A DNA stretch of 25,140 nucleotides. Origin: Draconibacterium sp. GTDB taxonomy: Bacteria; Bacteroidota; Bacteroidia; Bacteroidales; Prolixibacteraceae. Positions 16,116 to 23,487 of this stretch are shown piece by piece. The translations under genes were made by a program, and so were the position numbers. Position 1 is the first letter of the stretch. Every line of letters starts with the position of its first letter. The notes beneath the pieces were generated by a model, which was given only the letters and a program-made list of their open reading frames with translations, had not been told where the DNA came from and did not search any database. The stretch spans positions 1 through 25,140 of the forward strand of contig JADIYN010000071.1 in NCBI GenBank assembly GCA_016705335.1, read 5' to 3'.

Positions 16116-17041
16116 TCAGTTTGTTTTTTCAGTTAAAATTCCTGCAACCAACCCAAGAATTTCAGTATAATTCAAGTCTTGTACCTGGTTATTGTTTTTA
16201 ACCAAACACATTTTGAGTTTAAAATCATTCATGTGTTTTTCCATAATCTCTTCTACCATGTCTTCCGGTAGTAATATATTTCGAAAAATATTGGCGTTCT
16301 TCTATAAAAAACTATTCCAAAAGATTGAAATGCATCGTTTATTAATTCGGTGCAATATATTTTTGAGCTATCGTTCATGGAAAAACTTAAATCATACTTT
16401 TTACCGGTTTCGGCTAAGGTACTTTGCAATATATACTGCAATTGTGCCTGTCCAATTTTTGGTTCGAAACAGATCATTGAACGAAGAGTCGATTCCGATT
16501 CCAGTGCTGCCATATCTAAAATATCCCTTACAGCGCATCCCTTTTTTAATGAACTGTCAATAATTAAATACTCTTCTCCTGTTTGATAAAAATTCTCAAC
16601 TAACTTGTAAATTGTTGATGAAGAACCAAATTTAGTTTGTAACTGTTTTTTTGTACCCAGGTAAAATCCTGCATGTGTCCAGTTTCCCGGAATTAGGTTT
16701 GAAACTATTTTACCATGTGAGATAAAAAATATGGTGCCCGATTGAATATTGTTTAAATAAGGAACCAGTTCATTATACGTTAATGTACTGCTTTTCCTGT
16801 CATAAAAATTTGTAAGTGTTAGTCTTTGTCCTGCCTTTTCAAATTCTTCCAAAGCATATATTGTATTTTCCATCAAATTAATACGCACTCTATCTGCATA
16901 TTGCAATTTCCCGGGAAAAAGAAATGAAAAGTATATTGCCACAATACCTATGGCAAAAAACAAAATTATAACTGTTAATATATTCCTTTTCCCAATATGC
17001 TGCAATTTCATCACACTTAAAGTATTTATTAAATCTTGCAT
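16116..17041 (-). CDS. Membrane-anchored YiiX-like permuted papain-fold hydrolase B, late frameshift
   Basis: Second permuted NlpC/P60-type enzyme. N-terminal membrane helix at residues 20-42, then an extra helical region (about 50-95), then the enzyme core: IQSGTIFFISHG (99-110), His123 in GNWTHAGFYLG, an acidic residue in LIIDSSLKKG (Asp162) and Cys230 in KIYCTELINDAF. The uncorrected frame stops near 16253. Adding one T in the T5 run (complement of 16284-16288) continues as RNILLPEDMVEEIMEKHM and ends at 16116. ATG at 17041; an alternative ATG at 17011 (Met11) is possible. First gene of the five-gene cassette, 108 bp downstream of a good promoter. It resembles enzyme A in catalytic layout but is clearly diverged. 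Confidence 0.78.
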
Positions 17042-17148
17042 GAGTTATACAATCTCGTCTGTGTATTTCGAATTACACATTTCACTTTTACCTAAACTGC
17101 TTATAACCCATACATTACAGAAGCAAAAACGTCCTTAAAATGGAGAGA

Positions 17149-17178
17149 CAAATATAATACATAATAATAAACAAACAA
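17149..17178 (-). promoter_or_regulatory. Promoter of the YiiX cassette
   Basis: Minus-strand TATATTTG (complement of 17149-17156) matches the Bacteroidota -7 consensus TAnnTTTG exactly. A TTG (complement of 17176-17178) lies 19 bp upstream, the preferred spacing for the -33 box. The predicted transcript starts about 100 bp before the ATG at 17041, leaving a leader without other obvious features. Confidence 0.6.
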
Positions 17179-17335
17179 TTCTAATTAAGTATGATATAAA
17201 ACATATGCGCAGATTAGAAATACCACAGTATTCCGTGTCATTTATTAATAAGTCTTCAAAAATGGAAAAATTGTAATTCTTTTAAAAGTGCGTTTTGCGT
17301 CAATTTAAAAAGTTTGAAGTCTGATTTTGTGTTAA

Positions 17336-17365
17336 ACTATAACGATTACAAACATTATAGTAATC
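17336..17365. repeat. Interleaved inverted repeats
   Basis: ACTATAA (17336-17342) pairs with TTATAGT (17355-17361); GATTAC (17344-17349) pairs with GTAATC (17360-17365). The two pairings share bases, so only one can form at a time. In AT-rich DNA such short matches can be chance. Confidence 0.4.
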
Positions 17366-17480
17366 TTAGGCGATTTACCTTTAGCAGAAAAATGCCAAAT
17401 TATTTTCAAAAGCATATTATTATGCCTGATACTTTCCTTTAAGGATGCATTAATACAAACTTGTAAGTTTAAATTTGGAC

Positions 17481-17517
17481 TTAACTTATTAATGCCAGAA
17501 TAAGTTTAATAAGTTAA
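17481..17517. repeat. 12-bp perfect inverted repeat with 13-nt spacer
   Basis: TTAACTTATTAA (17481-17492) and TTAATAAGTTAA (17506-17517) are exact reverse complements around a 13-bp spacer. No T-run follows on either side, so it does not look like a terminator; a dimeric protein-binding site or a recombination remnant is possible. Confidence 0.5.
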
Positions 17518-17663
17518 AAATCAAATTGCTTTTGTTTCTCACGCTGGAATTTTATCCATGGTTTCCATCAGATAAAACAACGCTTTTAGTTCAGATGTCT
17601 TTGATTAATGGCCGGTTAATTAAAAAACCTCAAATCGAAATTGTGACCTGTGTTGCAAAGTAA

Positions 17664-17691
17664 AAAAAAAACCAGGTGGTTAACCTGGTTT
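17664..17691 (-). terminator. Intrinsic terminator of the yceD-rpmF operon
   Basis: On the minus strand AAACCAGGT (complement of 17683-17691), loop TAACC, ACCTGGTTT (complement of 17669-17677), followed by a T-run (the A-run at 17662-17668 on the plus strand). 9-bp stem. The rpmF stop codon (17690-17692) lies inside the start of the stem. Confidence 0.85.
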
Positions 17692-17875
17692 AAACTGCAA
17701 TTTCTTTAATTATTACCTGTTTCCCGCGGTAATAACCACACTCAGGACAAACGGTATGATATTTAACCGTAGTACCACAATTTGAACAAGTTGCAAGAGT
17801 TGGTGCTACTGCTTTATAATGAGTGCGCCTTTTATCTCTTCTCGTTTTCGATATTCTATGCTTTGGATGTGCCAT
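17690..17875 (-). CDS. rpmF: Ribosomal protein L32 (zinc-ribbon type)
   Basis: Large-subunit ribosomal protein, 61 residues. Begins MAHPKHRISKTRRDKRR, the conserved basic rRNA-binding N-terminus, and carries a four-cysteine zinc ribbon: Cys30, Cys33, Cys43 and Cys46 (CSNC...CPEC). ATG at 17875, 14 bp after the yceD stop, the usual pairing. The stop codon overlaps a strong terminator, so this operon ends here instead of reading on into fabH as in many relatives. Confidence 0.97.
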   Translation of the reverse strand: MAHPKHRISKTRRDKRRTHYKAVAPTLATCSNCGTTVKYHTVCPECGYYRGKQVIIKEIAV

Positions 17876-17889
17876 AATGTATATAGTTT

Positions 17890-18426
17890 TTAATTAATAT
17901 TTCCAAATTTTTTTAATGCATCCCATCGGGGATCCGTTGTTGTTTTATCCCCACTTTCAGGGTGCAAATAATTTTTAAGTTTATCAAGCATTTCCTGGTT
18001 ACAATCTCTTTTACCATCCTTGTTTTTGGGATGTACATGTCGCATCGGGATACTTAATGAAACGTATTCATAAATAAAATGAGCCAGGTTAATATGGTAT
18101 TCATCGGGATTTATCCAAATTATATTTTCTCCGTCGTCAAACTCCTTTTCTGCAAATTTTACAAACATTTCTGCTTCGTTAAATATTGATTGCTGATAAT
18201 TTTCCAAACAGCGATCACATGTAAGTTCGAGCCATCCAGTGATATTGAAATGCAATTTCATAAATGAACTTCGTTTTTCAAAAACCACATTAACTGTAAT
18301 TTCCCCATTGTCAACCAGACTCTCCTCAAAATGTGCAAAGAACTTATTATCAACTTCAAATTCGAATTCGTGCAGACCTTCTTTCAGACCCTTAAATTCA
18401 ATATCATATTTATTTTTCCAGCTCAC
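17890..18426 (-). CDS. yceD: YceD/DUF177 family protein (23S rRNA accumulation protein)
   Basis: Member of the YceD (DUF177) family, which is encoded next to rpmF in most bacteria and is tied to 23S rRNA accumulation. Core motif LTCDRCLENYQQ with the two conserved cysteines; earlier YDIEFKGLKEGLHEFEFEVD is the typical start of the family. There is no in-frame ATG. I chose GTG at 18426 (178 residues, reading (M)SWKNKYDIEF) because family members start just before this strand and a perfect -7 box lies directly upstream. A TTG at 18483 would add 19 residues that read through that box. rpmF follows after 14 bp. Confidence 0.85.
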   Translation of the reverse strand: MSWKNKYDIEFKGLKEGLHEFEFEVDNKFFAHFEESLVDNGEITVNVVFEKRSSFMKLHFNITGWLELTCDRCLENYQQSIFNEAEMFVKFAEKEFDDGENIIWINPDEYHINLAHFIYEYVSLSIPMRHVHPKNKDGKRDCNQEMLDKLKNYLHPESGDKTTTDPRWDALKKFGNIN

Positions 18427-18444
18427 GTTTTCAAAAAAGAGATG

Positions 18445-18452
18445 CAAAAGTA
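18445..18452 (-). promoter_or_regulatory. Possible -7 box of the yceD-rpmF promoter
   Basis: Minus-strand TACTTTTG (complement of 18445-18452) matches TAnnTTTG exactly, 18 bp before the proposed GTG start at 18426. No good -33 TTTG was found at the right distance, so this is a partial match. Confidence 0.4.
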
Positions 18453-18553
18453 TAAATTTTTTATCAACACCCGAATATTTCAATAAAATATTTAAAAATG
18501 GAGCAATTATAAAGAAATAGAAAAGAATGAATAACAGATTTATTATCAGTTAT

Positions 18554-19798
18554 TCAAAACAGATTACTTCCCAGAATAATTCGAAATGTAGTGCCTTTGC
18601 CGATTTCAGACCATTTGATGAAAATTTTACCGTTGTGGTAATTCTCAATAATTCGTTTGGCAAGAGAAAGCCCAAGTCCCCACCCTCGTTTTTTAGTAGA
18701 ATAACCAGGTTGAAAAATAGTTTTAAATTGAGATTTTGGTACACCTTTTCCAGTGTCGGTAACGTCAATTACTATTTGATTTTCTTTTTTTTGCACATTT
18801 ATGGAAATTGTCCCGTTATTCTCCATGGCATCAATCGCATTTTTACACAAATTTTCAATAACCCAAGAGAATAGTGCTGCATTTAAAGGTGTTTCAATAT
18901 TTTCCTGTTCTGAAAAAGAAGTTTTAAAAATTACTTTGTTTGATGATCTCGTTTTTAGATAATTTACTGTAGAACTCAAAGTGTTAATCAAATTTGTAGG
19001 AAACAACTCGGGCTTGGAGCCGATTTTCGAAAACCGTTCAGTAATTCTTTCCAATCTTTCTGTATCTTTTTCGAACTCTTTAATAAGTGTTTCATCAATA
19101 TTCTGGAGTTTAAGAATTTCAATCCAGGCCATCAATGATGAAATAGGAGTGCCCAATTGGTGCGCGGTTTCTTTCGACATGCCTACCCAAACCTGGTTTT
19201 GCTCGGCACGTTGGGTGGCATTAAAAGCAAAATAGGCAACTAAAATAAAAATAATAATTACAAATAACTGAATTAAAGGGTAAAGACGTAAGTTTCGTAA
19301 TATGCTGGATTCGCGGTAATACAGAAGTTGATAATCTCCTCCGGGTATGTCTATTCGAATTGGTTCATTCTGAGTTTTCATTTTCGACAACTCCTTTCTC
19401 AGAACCTCATCTTTTCTATTTTCCTTATAATTTATATTGGCATTGGTTACTATTGTACTATTTGAATCAACCACAATTATTGGGATTGTGGTATTTTGAG
19501 CACTGACCATTGAAATAAAACTCAGATATTTATTTTCCAGTTCTTCATTTTCCTTTATAATTATTTCGGGGATTACAGTGCCTGATTCAGTAATAGCTTC
19601 ACCCTTTTCGTTGCGAAATACTATTCTTATATCGTTTTGACGTTGCGTTGCTTCAGCCCATAATTCAACTTTATTCCGTTCTTCGACTTCCATTTTTTTT
19701 GTAAGCCAGTTTGTGTACAATAGCGAAGCAACACCTATAATTATGGCAGTACAAAGGAGAAGAATTTTCCCACGTTTTCGTTTCTGGTAAATGTCCAA
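18554..19798 (-). CDS. Orphan membrane sensor histidine kinase
   Basis: 414 residues. Two membrane helices (about 11-30 and 174-193) enclose a periplasmic sensor region of roughly 140 residues. The phosphoacceptor is His213 in the H-box MSKETAHQLGTPISSLMAW. This 'AHQLGTPISSL' form is a well-known Bacteroidota subgroup. The ATPase domain has N-box ENLCKNAIDAM, G1 box DTGKGVPKSQF, and G2 box GWGLGLSLAKRI. The start is a TTG at 19798; no in-frame ATG precedes the conserved part and an in-frame stop lies about 25 bp upstream. No response-regulator gene is adjacent, so its partner is unknown. It lies between dxs and yceD, on the same strand. Confidence 0.9.
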   Translation of the reverse strand: MDIYQKRKRGKILLLCTAIIIGVASLLYTNWLTKKMEVEERNKVELWAEATQRQNDIRIVFRNEKGEAITESGTVIPEIIIKENEELENKYLSFISMVSAQNTTIPIIVVDSNSTIVTNANINYKENRKDEVLRKELSKMKTQNEPIRIDIPGGDYQLLYYRESSILRNLRLYPLIQLFVIIIFILVAYFAFNATQRAEQNQVWVGMSKETAHQLGTPISSLMAWIEILKLQNIDETLIKEFEKDTERLERITERFSKIGSKPELFPTNLINTLSSTVNYLKTRSSNKVIFKTSFSEQENIETPLNAALFSWVIENLCKNAIDAMENNGTISINVQKKENQIVIDVTDTGKGVPKSQFKTIFQPGYSTKKRGWGLGLSLAKRIIENYHNGKIFIKWSEIGKGTTFRIILGSNLF

Positions 19799-19902
19799 TT
19801 CAATAATTTTTATTGTTCAATAGTTGAAAACGAAGGAAAGGTAATAATATTATTATTTAGTTGAATTATACGAAATTGTATAGGTTGACAGAAAAATACG
19901 AC

Positions 19903-21855
19903 TTAATGATGATTGCCGATTAAAACTGAATGCTGATTTACTGATTTCCCAGTACCAAGCAAATCAAGAACCGAATTTGTAATTCCCTTTACATCGATAC
20001 CACATTCCTTATACAAATCCTCCGGTGAACCGTGCTCAATAAATTTGTCGGGAATACCCAGTAATTTAACAGTAGCCGAGAAATTATTTTCGGCCATAAA
20101 TTCAAGTACTGCACTTCCAAAACCGCCTTGTATCGCACCATCTTCGACTGTAACAATAAATTTATAGTTATTGAAGATTTCAGTTAGCATTTCTGCATCA
20201 ATTGGTTTCACAAACCGAAGATCATAATGAGCGGCAGATATACCTTTGTTTTCAAGACTCTTAACTGCACGTTTGGCAAAAATACCGGCTTTGCCAATTG
20301 TTACCAAAGCAACATCGTTTCCATCGGAAAGTTTTCGTCCCTTGCCAATTTCGATTTTCTCGAAAGCATTTCTCCAATTGGGTTTTATTCCACAACCCCG
20401 TGGATATCTTATAGAAAATGGAAGTTTATTTTCGGGCAGCTGTGCAGTGTACATCAGGTTTCGTAATTCTATTTCATCCATTGGTGCCGAAACAATCATG
20501 TTTGGAATTGTACGCATGTATGCAATATCGAAAACCCCATGATGGGTAGGACCATCTTCGCCAACCAATCCTCCCCTGTCAAGACAAAAAATAACAGGTA
20601 ATTTCTGTATGGCAACATCATGGATGATTTGGTCGTAGGCACGTTGCATAAACGTAGAATAAATGTTGCAAAACGGCACCATTCCCTGGGCAGCCAACCC
20701 TGCTGAAAATGTAACTGCATGTTGTTCTGCTATACCTACATCAAAAGCACGGCCCGGCATTTTCTCAAACAACTTGTTCATAGAACAGCCGGTTGGCATT
20801 GCTGGTGTAATTCCAACTATTTTATCGTTAAGTTCGGCAAGTTCAACAAGTGTTTCTCCAAAAACATTCTGGAATTTTGGCGCTTTGTCTATGGGGCAAT
20901 CACATGTAAATATCTCACCCGTTTCCTTATCGAAAACACCCGGCGCATGATATTTTGTTTGATTTTGTTCGGCAAGTTTGAATCCTTTACCTTTTTGGGT
21001 AATAACGTGTAGCAATTTTGGTCCCTTAATGTTTTTCAAATCGTTCAGGACTTCTGTCAGATAAATCACATCATGACCATCAATTGGACCAAAGTACCTG
21101 AAATCGAGCGCTTCAAAAAGGTTATTTTCCTTTAAAAGAAAATTCTTGAGTGCATGTTGGTTTTTTTGGAGTATTCTCCTTGCCTTTTTTCCAAAACCAT
21201 CCAACTTACCCAATCCTTCCCAAACATCCTTTTTAAACCTGTTATATGTACCCGATTTTGAGATATTTAACAAATACTTGTTCATTCCCCCAACATTTGG
21301 GTCGATGGCCATGTTGTTGTCGTTAAGTATAACAAGTAAATCCGAATTTGATTGCCCGGCGTTGTTTAAAGCTTCGAAAGCCATTCCGCCTGTCATTGCT
21401 CCATCACCGATAACTGCTATTACTTTTCTGTCTTTTTCATTTTTTAACCGCGAAGCCACTGCCATGCCAAGACCTGCTGAAATAGAAGTAGAAGCATGAC
21501 CAACGCCAAAAGCATCATATTCGCTTTCCTTCATTTTCGGAAAACCACTTATTCCTTTATACTTTCGATTAGAACTAAAAATGCCACGGCGACCAGTCAG
21601 AATTTTATGACCGTACGCTTGATGACCCACATCCCAGATGAGTTGATCGTATGGAGTATTATACACATAATGCAAAGCAACTGTAAGTTCCACAACCCCC
21701 AGGCTAGCACCAAAATGACCCGGATTTACTGATAGTTCATCGATAATAAAGTTTCTTAAATCCTGGCAAACTTCAGGCAATTTATCGATGTTCATTTTCT
21801 TTAAGTCGTCCGGACTATTTATTTTTTCTAACAGACTTCCCTTTTTATCAATCAT
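19903..21855 (-). CDS. dxs: 1-deoxy-D-xylulose-5-phosphate synthase
   Basis: Thiamine-diphosphate enzyme that condenses pyruvate with glyceraldehyde-3-phosphate, the first step of the MEP isoprenoid pathway. 650 residues from the ATG at 21855. Landmarks: PGHFGASLGVVELT (His47), IWDVGHQAYGHKILTGR, the ThDP/Mg motif GDGAMTGG (150-157) with LNDNNMAI, IDGHD, and in the pyrimidine domain VGIAEQHAVTFSAGLA and DRGGLVGEDGPTHHG. A TTG seven codons upstream (21876) is unlikely because it lies inside the probable -7 box. The C-terminal tail (about 15 residues after LLGTGKS) is slightly longer than usual. 79 bp downstream of coaX. Confidence 0.97.
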   Translation of the reverse strand: MIDKKGSLLEKINSPDDLKKMNIDKLPEVCQDLRNFIIDELSVNPGHFGASLGVVELTVALHYVYNTPYDQLIWDVGHQAYGHKILTGRRGIFSSNRKYKGISGFPKMKESEYDAFGVGHASTSISAGLGMAVASRLKNEKDRKVIAVIGDGAMTGGMAFEALNNAGQSNSDLLVILNDNNMAIDPNVGGMNKYLLNISKSGTYNRFKKDVWEGLGKLDGFGKKARRILQKNQHALKNFLLKENNLFEALDFRYFGPIDGHDVIYLTEVLNDLKNIKGPKLLHVITQKGKGFKLAEQNQTKYHAPGVFDKETGEIFTCDCPIDKAPKFQNVFGETLVELAELNDKIVGITPAMPTGCSMNKLFEKMPGRAFDVGIAEQHAVTFSAGLAAQGMVPFCNIYSTFMQRAYDQIIHDVAIQKLPVIFCLDRGGLVGEDGPTHHGVFDIAYMRTIPNMIVSAPMDEIELRNLMYTAQLPENKLPFSIRYPRGCGIKPNWRNAFEKIEIGKGRKLSDGNDVALVTIGKAGIFAKRAVKSLENKGISAAHYDLRFVKPIDAEMLTEIFNNYKFIVTVEDGAIQGGFGSAVLEFMAENNFSATVKLLGIPDKFIEHGSPEDLYKECGIDVKGITNSVLDLLGTGKSVNQHSVLIGNHH

Positions 21856-21873
21856 TTTACGAAAAAATATTTT

Positions 21874-21881
21874 CAAAGATA
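21874..21881 (-). promoter_or_regulatory. Possible -7 box upstream of dxs
   Basis: Minus-strand TATCTTTG (complement of 21874-21881) matches TAnnTTTG, 18 bp before the dxs ATG at 21855. No clear TTG at the -33 distance. It supports the ATG at 21855 as the true start. Confidence 0.4.
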
Positions 21882-21934
21882 TAATAAATCTCCCACTGTG
21901 TTTTTTTTAACCGAACTTGAAATGTAATCATCAA

Positions 21935-22717
21935 TCAAACCTGACCTTTTTTTGAAATGTATTGGTTAATTAAGAATAAACCATCAAGGGTCAGCATTGG
22001 TTCAATTATTTTAACAGTTTTTGTCAATGGAGCAATTATCTGGCTCAATCCACCTGTAGCAACCACCGTAAGCTTTTCGTTAAGTTCCTGTTGGGTTCGG
22101 TTGATAATTGCATCAACAAGTCCGCTAAAGCCAAATATCACACCTGATTGTATTGCATGTAAAGTGTTTTCACCTAAAACCGAAGGTGGTGCAGTTAAAT
22201 GAATTTGAGGCAACTGTGCAGTTTTACCTGCCAATGCACTTACAGCTGTATTTAATCCCGGAGCAATTGCAACCCCCCTTATTTCGGCATCTTTGCCAAT
22301 GGTAGTAAAAGTTAGGGCAGTGCCAAAATCAATAACTGTTGTCAGTTTACCAAACTTTTCAAAAGCAGCAACTGCGTTAGAAACAAGGTCAGATCCAATT
22401 TGATACGGGTTTAAAACCTTTACAGGAAGTTTATGGTAAATCTCTGGCCCCACATAAGCAATTTTCCCATCAGGCAAAAGCTTTGTAAGCATCTCTGTAA
22501 ATGGATAAACCAACGAAGGCACAACGCTGCTTATTATTATTTCATGAATATCAGCCATACTTATATTTCCTTCATTAAACAGAGAACCAAATATTACCCT
22601 GTACTCATCCGCCATTTTTAAAGGATCTGTCTGAATACGCCAGTTGTTTAACCAATGACCTTTTTGATTTACACCAAACACAATATTTGTATTCCCAATA
22701 TCTATTGCCAATAACAT
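21935..22717 (-). CDS. coaX: Type III pantothenate kinase
   Basis: Phosphorylates pantothenate in the first step of CoA synthesis. 260 residues with the actin-like ATPase fold of CoaX: MLLAIDIGNTNIVFGV (Asp6, phosphate-1 motif), GSDLVSNAVAAFEKF, VIDFGTALTFTTI (phosphate-2) and GVAIAPGLNTAVSAL, then the adenosine motif VVATGGLSQII. ATG at 22717. It is followed by dxs on the same strand after 79 bp. CoaX in Bacteroidota replaces CoaA. No frame break. Confidence 0.96.
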   Translation of the reverse strand: MLLAIDIGNTNIVFGVNQKGHWLNNWRIQTDPLKMADEYRVIFGSLFNEGNISMADIHEIIISSVVPSLVYPFTEMLTKLLPDGKIAYVGPEIYHKLPVKVLNPYQIGSDLVSNAVAAFEKFGKLTTVIDFGTALTFTTIGKDAEIRGVAIAPGLNTAVSALAGKTAQLPQIHLTAPPSVLGENTLHAIQSGVIFGFSGLVDAIINRTQQELNEKLTVVATGGLSQIIAPLTKTVKIIEPMLTLDGLFLINQYISKKGQV

Positions 22718-22742
22718 ATTTCCTTATTTCAATTTTGTAAAA

Positions 22743-22750
22743 CAAACTTA
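22743..22750 (-). promoter_or_regulatory. Possible -7 box upstream of coaX
   Basis: Minus-strand TAAGTTTG (complement of 22743-22750) matches TAnnTTTG exactly, 25 bp before the coaX ATG. No convincing -33 box. The rest of the 295-bp gap to the divergent receiver gene is AT-rich and holds no gene that I can see. Confidence 0.4.
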
Positions 22751-23012
22751 ACTGAATAAATAATCACTCTGACCCTATTTCATATTTTTTTATGGATTCT
22801 TAATACCTGGCAAACATGAAACCCGCTGTTGACCTATAGATTAACAAAAAAAAACAATAGCATTTTTTCTTTAAAAATAATCAGCGTTACACAATATTAC
22901 CTGATACTTTTTGTTATTTATTTATCAATAATTTGCACTATTTTGAATTTGTTTTCTGAAAAAAAAATGCGTTATTTTATCACAATGATTCGCTAAAATA
23001 AAATTAGACCTA

Positions 23013-23487
23013 ATGCAAAAGACTAAAAATCCTTTAATTTTCATAATCGAGGAAAGTACAATATATAAAGATCTGATTGTTGGATATTTACGATCAAATA
23101 AGTTCACAAATGTCAAAGAATTTAAAAGTGGCGATGAATGTTTAGCCCAGTTGAGTCTTAACCCCGATATCATCATTCTTGATTATTCAATTGAAGAATA
23201 AGTGGTTGAAATTAATGAAAATTAAATCAACACACTCCATCGATTGATTTTATTTTTCTTAGCGGACAAAATGACGTTGAAATAGCAGTTTCAATTTTAA
23301 AGTTGGGTGCATCGGATTATGTAGTTAAAAACGACAAAGCTCCTGTAAGGTTGGTTAGAGCAATTGATCAAGCAATTTCAAATACCAATAAACAAAAAAT
23401 AAATAAAGGTTTTACTTTAGGTGTACTGGGCTTTTTGTGTTATTACTTCTTTTAATTTCGAATTATTTTTATTACGCTTGTTTTTAA
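23013..23487 (+). CDS. Lone receiver-domain protein with C-terminal membrane anchor, frameshifted
   Basis: CheY-like receiver. First piece: MQKTKNPLIFIIEESTIYKD with the acidic pair Glu13/Glu14 (Asp more often), then PDIIILDYS with phosphoacceptor Asp57. The frame stops at 23199-23201. The second piece restarts around 23235 with SIDFIFLSGQNDVEIAVSIL, the Ser/Thr switch position, and GASDYVVKNDKAPVRLV with the conserved lysine. A third break in the T5 run at 23432-23436 leads into a hydrophobic helix (FFVLLLLLISNYFYY) and a stop at 23485-23487. The corrected product is a receiver followed by a short linker and one membrane helix, about 155 residues. There is no DNA-binding output domain. ATG at 23013. 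The gene runs alone, divergent from coaX. Confidence 0.75.

Larger units (their letters stand above)
17179..17668. other. Gene-free AT-rich region with inverted repeats
   Basis: About 490 bp (about 630 bp counting the cassette leader and promoter) without a credible gene on either strand. It contains two sets of inverted repeats (17336-17365 and 17481-17517). No tRNA, CRISPR repeat or insertion-sequence end was recognised. It marks the border between the rpmF operon end and the cassette start. Confidence 0.55.

Noticed and set aside
19801..19815. CAATAA-TTT-TTATTG hairpin upstream of the histidine kinase
   Set aside because: Six A/T-rich pairs with a 3-nt loop in an AT-rich spacer; too weak to call a terminator or regulatory site.
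20246..20950. Several plus-strand open frames inside dxs
   Set aside because: They are opposite an intact, conserved dxs frame and show no motifs or start signals.
21855..21876. Upstream TTG start of dxs
   Set aside because: It lies inside the probable -7 box, and the ATG at 21855 agrees with the family N-terminus.
22925..23176. Minus-strand open frame over the receiver gene start
   Set aside because: The plus-strand frame has clear receiver motifs; the opposite frame has none.
23199..23245. Programmed frameshift in the receiver gene
   Set aside because: More than one break is needed, there is no slippery site with a structure behind it, and neighbouring genes show the same homopolymer breaks.
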